The notes below the pieces were generated by a model, which saw nothing but the letters and a program-made list of their open reading frames with translations, was not told where the DNA came from and did no database searches. A DNA stretch of 6,067 nucleotides from Xanthobacteraceae bacterium (GTDB taxonomy: Bacteria > Pseudomonadota > Alphaproteobacteria > Rhizobiales > Xanthobacteraceae): positions 1 through 6,067 of the forward strand of contig JAIESC010000020.1 in NCBI GenBank assembly GCA_019746355.1, given 5' to 3'. Shown piece by piece: positions 1-5,490 of this stretch. Within the stretch, counting starts at the first letter, position 1, and the number at the start of each line of letters is the position of its first letter. A program made the translations under genes and the position numbers.

Positions 1-333
1 CGCCGGATGATTCGAGGTTGAACATCTCGGAGACTACGCCACCCTCATTTCCAACCAACCCCGCGACGGCACCCGACGACGCGCGTGCGCACGGAGACGC
101 TCGTGATCAGGCGGTGGATGGCGCGGATCATGACTTGCACGGCGCTCCGGGCCGTAGCGCGACTGGCGCTGCCATTGGCTTTTCGCGAGCCCGCAAAATG
201 AGGCCAAATTGGTTAAAAATGTCGCAAATTCCGGCCTCTCGCCGTGAAATCGGTCATGAAATCAATTGCGAGGCAAATTTGTGCGCTGCACACTAGGGCG
301 ACCGATCAAGCGTCAAACGAGTGGATACGCGCC
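1..333. other. Non-coding leader upstream of mcd
   Basis: I see no convincing gene here. A TTG-started frame at 18-296 gives a low-complexity peptide without recognisable features. On the minus strand a 28-codon frame (131 down to 45) could be the start of a gene that leaves the left edge, but it stops early. The stretch at 196-230 is clearly richer in A/T than its surroundings and is the best place for promoter or regulator binding. An 8-bp palindrome CAAATTTG lies at 274-281, directly followed by the inverted repeat described separately at 280-292. No convincing sigma-70 -35/-10 pair with normal spacing was found; TTGCGA at 266-271 is a possible -35. Confidence 0.6.
282..293 (+). promoter_or_regulatory. 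Candidate PhaR-type operator in front of mcd
   Basis: The sequence TGCGCTGCACAC contains TGC-N3-GCA and sits inside a perfect inverted repeat, TGTGC/GCACA around GCT, at 280-292. It matches 11 of 12 positions of the consensus TGCRNYGCASMA that I recall for PhaR, the polyhydroxybutyrate-linked repressor of Bradyrhizobium; only the last base differs. It lies about 40 nt before the chosen mcd start, where a repressor would plausibly overlap the promoter or early transcript. The inverted repeat is seen directly; assigning it to PhaR is inference from memory of the consensus. Confidence 0.4.
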
Positions 334-2010
334 ATGTCGCAAGCCGCCCCGCGACTGAACCCAACCGGAGGTCTCGTCACGGCCGCACAGGCTGCGATGC
401 GAGCCGCCGAGGCCTTGCTGGCGGACGCGACGGCCAAGGTGCGCGAGCGCGTGGTGACGGATGGACGCGTGGCGCCCCGCCTGCTCGACCGCGAGCAGCG
501 GGCGACGCACGGCCTCTCCTGGCTTGCGACCTACGTCGAGGCGGTGCGGCAACTTGCCGCCTATGCCGAGCGGCTGAACGATGCGGGCCAACTGACCGAG
601 ACCGAGGAACTGATCGTCCGGATCGGGCTTGGCGAATATCTCGCGCAGATGGCCGGCGGTATCCCGATCAGCCAGGGCGAAATCGTCCGGCCGTTCGACA
701 TGGGCCTCTCGTCCGCGGCCGTTGCCGCGCGCATGACGGGAGACGTCGAGGCGCTGATCGCGTCGGGCAACACGGCGCAGAACCGGGCGCGGCTCACCGA
801 GCTGATCGGCGACGGTCACGGCGCGACGGTCGGGGTGTGCGGTCTCGACGACACGCTGGAACAGGTCCGCGACGAGATGCGCAAGTTCGCCGACAGCGAA
901 GTGGTCGAGGAGGCGCACCGCTGGCATCGCAGCAACAGCTACATCCCGCTTCCGGTCATCGCGCAGATGTCCGAGCTCGGTGTGTTCGGCCTGACCATCC
1001 CCGAGGAGTTCGGCGGGATGGGGCTCGGCAAGGAATCGATGTGCGTCGTCTCCGAGGAGCTGTCGCGCGGCTATATCGGCGTGGGCTCGCTCGGCACCCG
1101 CTCGGAGATCGCCGCCGAGCTCATTCTGGGCGGCGGCACCGAACCGCAGAAGGCGAAGTGGCTGCCGAAGATCGCCTCCGGCGAAATCCTGCCGACCGCG
1201 GTGTTCACCGAGCCCAACACCGGCTCCGACCTTGCGTCGCTGAAGACCCGCGCGGTGCGCGAGGGCGACGTCTACAAGGTGTACGGCAACAAGACCTGGA
1301 TCACCCATCCGGTCCGCGCCGACGTGATGACGCTGCTGGTGCGGACCAATCCCAGGGAGCCGGGCTATCGCGGCCTGTCGATGCTGCTCGCCGAAAAGCC
1401 GCGCGGCGACGATGCCAACCCGTTCCCGGTCAAGGGCATGACCGGCACCGAGATCGAGGTGCTCGGCTATCGCGGCATGAAGGAATACGAGATCGCCTTC
1501 GACGGCTTCGAGGTGAAGGCGGAGAACCTTCTGGGCGGCGTCGAGGGCCTCGGCTTCAAGCAGCTGATGGCGACGTTCGAGTCGGCGCGCATCCAGACCG
1601 CGGCGCGCGCGATCGGCGTGGCGCAGGCGGCGATGGAGCAGGCGCTGAGCTACGCGCGCAGCCGCGTGCAGTTCGGCGAGCCGATCGTCAAGTTCCCGCG
1701 GGTGTCGGACAAGATCGCGATGATGGCAGTGGAGATCATGATCGCGCGGCAGCTCACCTACTATGCGGCGCGGCAGAAGGATTCCGGCCGCCGCTGCGAT
1801 CTCGAGGCCGGCATGGCGAAGCTTCTGGCCGCGCGTATCGCCTGGTCGAATGCCGACAACGCGGTGCAGATCCACGGCGGCAACGGCTTCGCGCTGGAAT
1901 TTCCGGTGTCGCGCATCCTGTGCGATGCACGCATCCTCAATATCTTCGAGGGCGCTGCGGAAATTCAGGCGCAGGTCATTGCGCGGCGGTTGCTCGACGG
2001 CTCGAACTGA
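334..2010 (+). CDS. mcd: (2S)-methylsuccinyl-CoA dehydrogenase (acyl-CoA dehydrogenase family)
   Basis: This is an FAD-dependent cytosolic enzyme of 558 aa, predicted to oxidise (2S)-methylsuccinyl-CoA to mesaconyl-C1-CoA in the ethylmalonyl-CoA pathway of acetyl-CoA assimilation and to pass electrons to ETF. Residues 1 to about 170 form a helical N-terminal domain that ordinary acyl-CoA dehydrogenases (about 380 aa) lack but Mcd has. The core from about 170 to 555 shows the FAD-contacting TEPNTGSD (292-299) and WITH (322-325), RVQFG (444-448), IHGGNGF (513-519) and NIFEGAAEIQ, whose Glu539 is the expected catalytic base. The C-terminal run from CDARILNIFEG through EIQAQVIARRLL is, from memory, nearly identical in Mcd of Rhodobacter and Methylobacterium. 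ATG 334 is preferred over GTG 244 or ATG 256, because the extra 30 codons are unconserved in character and cover a likely operator. The ribosome site is weak. A related long-form acyl-CoA dehydrogenase of other specificity is the main alternative. Confidence 0.85.
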   Translation: MSQAAPRLNPTGGLVTAAQAAMRAAEALLADATAKVRERVVTDGRVAPRLLDREQRATHGLSWLATYVEAVRQLAAYAERLNDAGQLTETEELIVRIGLGEYLAQMAGGIPISQGEIVRPFDMGLSSAAVAARMTGDVEALIASGNTAQNRARLTELIGDGHGATVGVCGLDDTLEQVRDEMRKFADSEVVEEAHRWHRSNSYIPLPVIAQMSELGVFGLTIPEEFGGMGLGKESMCVVSEELSRGYIGVGSLGTRSEIAAELILGGGTEPQKAKWLPKIASGEILPTAVFTEPNTGSDLASLKTRAVREGDVYKVYGNKTWITHPVRADVMTLLVRTNPREPGYRGLSMLLAEKPRGDDANPFPVKGMTGTEIEVLGYRGMKEYEIAFDGFEVKAENLLGGVEGLGFKQLMATFESARIQTAARAIGVAQAAMEQALSYARSRVQFGEPIVKFPRVSDKIAMMAVEIMIARQLTYYAARQKDSGRRCDLEAGMAKLLAARIAWSNADNAVQIHGGNGFALEFPVSRILCDARILNIFEGAAEIQAQVIARRLLDGSN

Positions 2011-2042
2011 CGTTTTTGCAGCGATCGGCAACTTCGTCCGTT

Positions 2043-2085
2043 GCCGGACGTTGGTCCTCGCCAAAGGGTCGGCAGGTCGTCCGGC
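2043..2085 (+). other. Stem-loop in the mcd-host attachment gene spacer
   Basis: GCCGGAC (2043-2049) pairs perfectly with GTCCGGC (2079-2085). The 29-nt loop contains a smaller hairpin, TTGG (2051-2054) with CCAA (2061-2064). No T-run follows, so this is not a typical intrinsic terminator. It could stabilise the mcd transcript end or separate expression of the two genes. The pairing is seen; the role is unknown. Confidence 0.35.
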
Positions 2086-2109
2086 CTGGACCATGCCAGA
2101 GAATGACTC

Positions 2110-2556
2110 ATGCCCGAATTGAGGATCGACAAAGGCGGCTGGATCGTAGTCTGCGACGGCGCCAAGGCGCTGGTGCTCGAGAATACGGGTGCGCGCATGC
2201 GCCCGAGCTTGCGCACGCGCGAGGTGTTCGAGCAGCCCGGCCCCAAAACGAGCGAACTGGGCACCGACAAACCCGGCCGCAGCTTCAGCTCCGTCGGTTC
2301 ACAACGCAGCGCGGTCGAGCAGACCGATTGGCATGAGCAGGAGGAGGAGCGCTTTCTGAGAAAGCTCGCCGCGCATTTGGACAAGGCGGTTCTGGCCGGG
2401 CAGACAAAATCGCTGATCGTGGTTGCGCCGCCGCGCGCACTCGGTGTTCTCCGCCACACATTCACGGAGCATGTCCGCAGGGCGGTGGAGGCCGAGGTGG
2501 AGAAGAATTTCGTCAAGATGCCGGTGCACGAGATCGAGCGGCATCTGTTTCAGTAG
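2110..2556 (+). CDS. Host attachment family protein (Host_attach, COG5622-like)
   Basis: The product is a 148-aa soluble protein without signal peptide or membrane segment. It is recognised by the N-terminal strand WIVVCDGAKALVLEN (11-25), the central acidic helix WHEQEEERFLRKLAAHLD (74-91), LIVVAPPRALGVLR (102-115) and the tail KNFVKMPVHEIERHL (132-146), the layout of the family annotated as protein required for attachment to host cells. The name comes from plant-attachment work in rhizobia and agrobacteria. The family is also thought to share a fold with release-factor/Pelota-like domains, so a role in translation or stress is possible; the true activity is not established. AGAGA at 2098-2102 with 7 nt spacing supports ATG 2110. 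It follows mcd by 99 nt on the same strand and may be co-transcribed, and it converges with the minus-strand SDR gene, leaving 6 nt between the stops. Confidence 0.8.
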   Translation: MPELRIDKGGWIVVCDGAKALVLENTGARMRPSLRTREVFEQPGPKTSELGTDKPGRSFSSVGSQRSAVEQTDWHEQEEERFLRKLAAHLDKAVLAGQTKSLIVVAPPRALGVLRHTFTEHVRRAVEAEVEKNFVKMPVHEIERHLFQ

Positions 2557-2562
2557 AAATCT

Positions 2563-3492
2563 TCAGCGGCGGTGTCCGAGTTCGGCGAGTGCCTTGGTGA
2601 CGGCCCTTGGCAGCGGCGTGTCGGGAATGCTTCCGAGCGTGGCCTTGAGCTTTTCGCCGGAAATCCGGTGCGGCACGCGCCACAGATATTCGAGCTCGGA
2701 CAATTCCCGGCCGAGCGCCATCAGCTGGCCGAAGGTTTTCAGCATCCACCAGCCCATCGGACGGACGTTGAATTTCTGCTCCGTGATGGCTTCGATGGTC
2801 GCAATCAGCTCCGCGCCGGTGAACGCATGGCCGGGAAAACCGAACACTTCGAACGGCGCGAACCCGGCGCGCCGCTCGGCCAGGCGGACCAGCGTCGCGG
2901 CGTAGTCCGGCAGATAGGCCCAGGCATGCACGACGTCGGGCGGGCCGGGATAGGTCAGCCGTTGCCGCGATAGTTCCTTGCAGATGACCAGGTCGAACCA
3001 TGAGCCGAGCCCGCCACCGTAAAAGTCGCCGGCGCGCAGCACGATCGTGCGCATGCCGCGGTCCGACGCTTCCCGGATGCGCTGCTCGATCTCCACCCGC
3101 ATCGCCCCCTTGCGCGTGGTCGGATGCATCGGCGTGGTCTCGTCGAGCAGCGGCGGCATGTTGCGGCCGTAGTTCCAGACGCTGCCGGGAAACAGCAGCG
3201 TCGCACCGTTGCCCTCGGCCGCGGCGATCGCGCCATAGGCGAGCGACAGCGCGTTCTTCTGCCAAAGCGTGATGTGCGGATTGAACGCGTTGAGCACCAC
3301 GTCGCAGCCGCGCCCCGCCTGCACCGCCTCGTCGCGGGTCACGGCCTCGATCGGCTCGACGCCGCGCGCCACCTGCGGCTTGCGGCCGGGCCGCACCAGG
3401 CCCTTCACGGTCCAGCCGGCGTCGCGGAACGCCTCCGACGCCGAAACGCCGAGCCGTCCGGCGGCCCCCAGAACGAGGATCTGCTTGCTCAT
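2563..3492 (-). CDS. NAD(P)-binding atypical SDR / NAD-dependent epimerase family protein
   Basis: This 309-aa cytosolic protein has an N-terminal Rossmann fold: ILVLGAAGRLG, with the glycine signature G9-x-x-G12-x-x-G15 of extended and atypical SDRs. Further family-like segments are DVVLNAFNPH (64-73), LLFPGSVWNYG (99-109, Ser104 at the usual active-site serine strand), TIVLRAGDFYGG (149-160) and HAWAYLPDYA (189-198), typical of the region before the substrate domain. Around 124-134 (PTTRKGAMRVE), where extended SDRs carry the catalytic YxxxK, no tyrosine is seen. It may therefore be an atypical SDR that binds a nucleotide without classical epimerase chemistry. ATG 3492 was chosen because the Rossmann strand starts immediately after it; upstream in-frame sequence is unlike protein and no strong ribosome site is visible. 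The substrate is unknown. It is convergent with the host attachment gene and divergent from the HIG1 gene. Confidence 0.8.
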   Translation of the reverse strand: MSKQILVLGAAGRLGVSASEAFRDAGWTVKGLVRPGRKPQVARGVEPIEAVTRDEAVQAGRGCDVVLNAFNPHITLWQKNALSLAYGAIAAAEGNGATLLFPGSVWNYGRNMPPLLDETTPMHPTTRKGAMRVEIEQRIREASDRGMRTIVLRAGDFYGGGLGSWFDLVICKELSRQRLTYPGPPDVVHAWAYLPDYAATLVRLAERRAGFAPFEVFGFPGHAFTGAELIATIEAITEQKFNVRPMGWWMLKTFGQLMALGRELSELEYLWRVPHRISGEKLKATLGSIPDTPLPRAVTKALAELGHRR

Positions 3493-3703
3493 GCGGGAGC
3501 CGCGACGGTGAGGGGGAGGATGCCGGAATTCGGCGGCCGGTGTGACAGGCGACGCATGCAACCACTGCTTCTCGTGCTGGTTCGACCTATATAGGGAGAA
3601 GGGCGGAAAGGTCGCGACCAAAATGTCGCAAGCCGATCCCGGCCTGTGATCGGCCGCTCCCGCCACGGTGGCCGCGGTCCGCCCGAGGTGCTAGGACATC
3701 ACC
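3493..3703. promoter_or_regulatory. Divergent intergenic region with two perfect palindromes
   Basis: This spacer must hold the promoter of the minus-strand SDR gene and probably that of the plus-strand HIG1/adenosyltransferase group. It contains the perfect 10-bp palindromes CCTATATAGG (3586-3595) and GGTCGCGACC (3610-3619), 14 nt apart. The TATATA core could act as a -10 on either strand. Right after the second palindrome comes AAAATGTCGCAA (3620-3631), a 12-mer also found 115 nt before mcd. No well-spaced -35/-10 pair could be assigned with confidence. Confidence 0.45.
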
Positions 3704-3895
3704 ATGAATTTCATGTCGCAAATCGCGGTTCCGATCGCCATCGGCGCGGTCGCGGTGGTGCTCGTGCTGGGCCTCATCAACATGATGCGCGGGGGATCGC
3801 CCAACACGTCGCAGAAGCTGATGCGGATGCGCGTGCTGCTGCAGTTCGTCGCCATCATCGTGATCATGGCGACCATCTGGATGATGGGCCGCTGA
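3704..3895 (+). CDS. HIG1-domain twin transmembrane protein
   Basis: This is a 63-aa inner-membrane protein with two predicted helices, about residues 7-28 and 44-61, joined by a short basic loop. The loop carries Q37-x3-R41-x-R43-x3-Q47, the (Q/I)x3(R/H)xRx3Q signature of the HIG1 family (hypoxia-induced gene 1), whose mitochondrial members Rcf1 and HIGD1A bind cytochrome c oxidase and respiratory supercomplexes. The bacterial role is less certain; assistance to terminal oxidase assembly or activity is a reasonable inference. AGGA at 3693-3696 with 7 nt spacing selects ATG 3704 over the in-frame ATG at 3713. It is first in a plus-strand run leading to the adenosyltransferase (82-nt gap), an exported protein and etfB. 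Confidence 0.85.
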   Translation: MNFMSQIAVPIAIGAVAVVLVLGLINMMRGGSPNTSQKLMRMRVLLQFVAIIVIMATIWMMGR

Positions 3896-3918
3896 CAGCG
3901 CGCATTTCACAGGCGACG

Positions 3919-3933
3919 GCGCTTCAGGAGCGC
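3919..3933 (+). other. Small hairpin between the HIG1 and adenosyltransferase genes
   Basis: GCGCT (3919-3923) pairs with AGCGC (3929-3933) around a 5-nt loop. It lacks a downstream T-run, so it is at most a processing or attenuation structure. The remainder of this 82-nt gap shows nothing recognisable. Confidence 0.2.
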
Positions 3934-3977
3934 TAGATTGTGCGCAACATGACTCGTCCCGCGCCAGAGCACACACC

Positions 3978-4550
3978 ATGGTCGTACTGAACCGCATCTA
4001 CACCCGCACCGGCGACGACGGCACAACCTCGCTCGGGTCCGGCGAGCGCCGCAAGAAATACGACCTGCGCGTCGACGCCTACGGCACGCTCGACGAGGTC
4101 AATGCCGTGATCGGGCTTGTCCGCCTGCATACGGCCGGCGATGCGGCGCTCGATCCGGCGCTGGCGCGTATCCAGAACGACCTGTTCGACGTCGAGGCCG
4201 ATCTTTGCCTTTCCGAGAAGGGCCCGGGTGGCGCGCGGCTGACCGTCACCGACACCCAGGTGACATGGCTCGAGGGCGAGATCGACCGGCTCAACGCCGA
4301 CCTCGCGCCGCTGCGCTCGTTCATCCTGCCGGGCGGCACGCCGGCCGCAGCCTACATGCATCTGGCGCGCACCGTCTGCCGCAGAGCCGAGCGCATCATG
4401 GTCGCGCTGCGCGACCAGCCGGGCGAGACCGTCACCGACGCATCGCTGAAATACGTCAACCGGCTGTCGGACTTCCTGTTCGTCGCCGGGCGCCACGCCA
4501 ACGACAAGGGGACGCGCGACGTGCTCTGGGCGCCGGGACAGAACCGCTGA
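3978..4550 (+). CDS. pduO: PduO-type ATP:cob(I)alamin adenosyltransferase
   Basis: This cytosolic enzyme of 190 aa transfers the adenosyl group of ATP to cob(I)alamin, making adenosylcobalamin for mutases such as methylmalonyl-CoA and ethylmalonyl-CoA mutase. The signature regions are all present and in order: the N-terminal ATP loop TRTGDDGTTSLGSG (9-22), DAYGTLDEVN (33-42), RSFILPGG (113-120), the helix TVCRRAER (132-139) and YVNRLSDFLFVAGR (159-172). The length matches the family (about 180-200 aa). It belongs to the PduO/MMAB fold, not the CobA/BtuR P-loop type. The ribosome site before ATG 3978 is weak (AGAG about 8 nt upstream), but the coding signal begins at once. Its stop is followed after 2 nt by the next start, so the two genes are probably translationally coupled. 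The position near etfB and Mcd fits acyl-CoA metabolism rather than a microcompartment. Confidence 0.93.
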   Translation: MVVLNRIYTRTGDDGTTSLGSGERRKKYDLRVDAYGTLDEVNAVIGLVRLHTAGDAALDPALARIQNDLFDVEADLCLSEKGPGGARLTVTDTQVTWLEGEIDRLNADLAPLRSFILPGGTPAAAYMHLARTVCRRAERIMVALRDQPGETVTDASLKYVNRLSDFLFVAGRHANDKGTRDVLWAPGQNR

Positions 4551-4552
4551 CG

Positions 4553-5206
4553 ATGCGCGCCCTGGTATGCAGTGTCGCCGTTGCGTGCCTTGCCATGGTG
4601 GCCTCACAGGCGAACGCCGCCAATCCGCTCGACGACCTGATCCCGCCGGTCGACGGCAAGAGCGCGTGCTTCGTCCGCGCTTACGACGCTATTCACCTGC
4701 GCCGCAATCCGCGGCAGAAAACCGTGTCGATGACCGTCTGGCTTTCCTACGAGTCAGCCGGTGGTAGCGGTCCGTTTCTGAACGTGGCGCTCGGCCTTTC
4801 TCTGCGCGGTAGCCCCACGCTGTTCTCCTCCGGCGTCTGCCAATTTGACCTGAAAGCCAATCGCAACACATCGGGCATGCGGCTGATCAAGGCTTATCCG
4901 AAGGAATCCGGGCATGTCTGCATGCAGTCGGCGCGGCCGGATGTGTTCTGGGCGGTGAGCGCAGAGGAGGGCGGCGTCCTGATCATGGACCGCGGCAAGG
5001 ACCGCGACACGCTGATGCTCTATCTCGACGACAGCCTGACCATGGTGAACCGGTCCGATCGCAGCGATTTGTTGGACATCAAATTCGGTGCCGACGACCG
5101 GGTCTTCATGTTGCGGCGGGTGCCCATAAACGACTGCGCCGCCGTCGAGGAAGCCGTTACCACGCCGGAACCGGGCGCCCGACGTCGGCGCGGGCGCGCA
5201 AAGTGA
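4553..5206 (+). CDS. Exported protein of unknown function with four conserved-looking cysteines
   Basis: I do not recognise this 217-aa protein. Residues 1-22 form a clear Sec signal peptide: basic Arg2, a hydrophobic core VCSVAVACLAMVA and a cleavage motif ANA before Ala23, so the mature protein should be periplasmic. The mature part has four cysteines (C39, C96, C123, C195), enough for two disulfides, and alternating hydrophobic patterns such as TVSMTVWLSYES (57-68) and DTLMLYLDD (152-160) that suggest a beta-rich fold. The tail from about 206 is proline- and arginine-rich and very basic (ARRRRGRAK), probably disordered. There is no lipobox and no second membrane segment. The start at ATG 4553, 2 nt after the adenosyltransferase stop, is fixed by the signal peptide; an in-frame opening further upstream lies inside the adenosyltransferase gene and is a shadow. 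No link to cobalamin is evident from the sequence itself. Confidence 0.75.
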   Translation: MRALVCSVAVACLAMVASQANAANPLDDLIPPVDGKSACFVRAYDAIHLRRNPRQKTVSMTVWLSYESAGGSGPFLNVALGLSLRGSPTLFSSGVCQFDLKANRNTSGMRLIKAYPKESGHVCMQSARPDVFWAVSAEEGGVLIMDRGKDRDTLMLYLDDSLTMVNRSDRSDLLDIKFGADDRVFMLRRVPINDCAAVEEAVTTPEPGARRRRGRAK

Positions 5207-5274
5207 GCGGCCCGCGCGCTCCCTGCCGCTTCCGGCTTCGCGCTCGCGCGCTGCGGCGGAGTCCGCGCTGGCGA

Positions 5275-5370
5275 GCCACCAGCGCGTTCACGCGCGTCTT
5301 TGACGCGCCACCAGCGCGTTCACGCGCGTCTTTGACGCGCCACCAGCGCGTTCACGCGCGTCTTCGACGC
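5275..5370. repeat. Three tandem 32-bp hairpin-forming repeats (REP-like)
   Basis: Three head-to-tail units begin with GCCACCAGCGCG at 5275, 5307 and 5339. They are identical except for one T-to-C change at 5365 in the third copy. Each unit contains GCGCGTC and GACGCGC separated by a 3-nt loop (TTT, or TTC in copy 3), a perfect 7-bp stem, and also GCGCG/CGCGC around TTCA, so alternative hairpins compete. In copy 3 the continuation into GACGCGCTATGG adds an AGCGCGT (5345-5351)/ACGCGCT (5367-5373) stem. The unit is not a multiple of three, which argues against coding. This looks like a small REP/BIME-type intergenic element, comparable to palindromic repeats I recall in Bradyrhizobium-like genomes. 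Confidence 0.9.
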
Positions 5371-5406
5371 GCTATGGGCGAGCGGCCAGCGCGGGCGCTT
5401 GTCGTC

Positions 5407-5452
5407 GCCGCGCCGGCTCCTCCTGGCGCTTCGCGCCAGTCGGCGGCGCGGC
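5407..5452 (+). other. Nested stem-loop downstream of the tandem repeats
   Basis: An outer 8-bp stem, GCCGCGCC (5407-5414) with GGCGCGGC (5445-5452), encloses a perfect 7-bp hairpin, CTGGCGC (5423-5429) with GCGCCAG (5433-5439) around a TTC loop. There is no following T-run. It could act as a Rho-linked or processing barrier between the exported-protein gene and etfB, or be part of the repeat element. Confidence 0.5.
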
Positions 5453-5462
5453 CAGCCCGGCG

Positions 5463-5488
5463 TTGACCCCGCATAACGCGGCTATTAG
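5463..5488 (+). promoter_or_regulatory. etfB: Tentative etfB promoter
   Basis: TTGACC at 5463-5468 is a good alphaproteobacterial -35. The best -10-like hexamer, TATTAG (5483-5488), is only 14 nt away, shorter than the usual 16-18. The position after the repeat block and about 70-90 nt before etfB makes a promoter likely in this leader, but the exact boxes are uncertain. Confidence 0.35.
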
Positions 5489-5490
5489 GG

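Noticed and set aside
18..296. A 92-codon plus-strand frame at the left edge
   Set aside because: It has a TTG start, no ribosome site and no recognisable or biased coding pattern.
244..333. A longer mcd start at GTG 244 or ATG 256
   Set aside because: The extra residues have no family-like character and would cover the inverted repeat at 280-292; ATG 334 gives the usual Mcd length.
313..2094. A 593-codon open frame on the minus strand opposite mcd
   Set aside because: It is a shadow of a GC-rich gene: its translation is rich in Arg, His, Ala and Leu with no recognisable domain, while the plus strand encodes an unmistakable acyl-CoA dehydrogenase.
321..2336. A 671-codon plus-strand frame overlapping mcd and the host attachment gene
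   Set aside because: It is an out-of-frame reading of both real genes, dominated by Arg, Gly and Ala, with no motif.
3269..3594. Plus-strand frames opposite the SDR gene
   Set aside because: They are antisense shadows without domains; the minus-strand Rossmann protein is clear.
4205..4552. A long N-terminal extension of the exported protein into the adenosyltransferase gene
   Set aside because: The overlap is another frame of a well-recognised gene, and a clean signal peptide starts at 4553.
5275..5370. CRISPR array
   Set aside because: The three units are directly adjacent with no spacers, and no cas gene is nearby.
5203..5466. An 87-codon frame across the tandem repeats
   Set aside because: It is Arg/Ala/Pro-rich; the 32-bp unit shifts frame in each copy, so no repeated peptide is kept; the composition explains the lack of stops.
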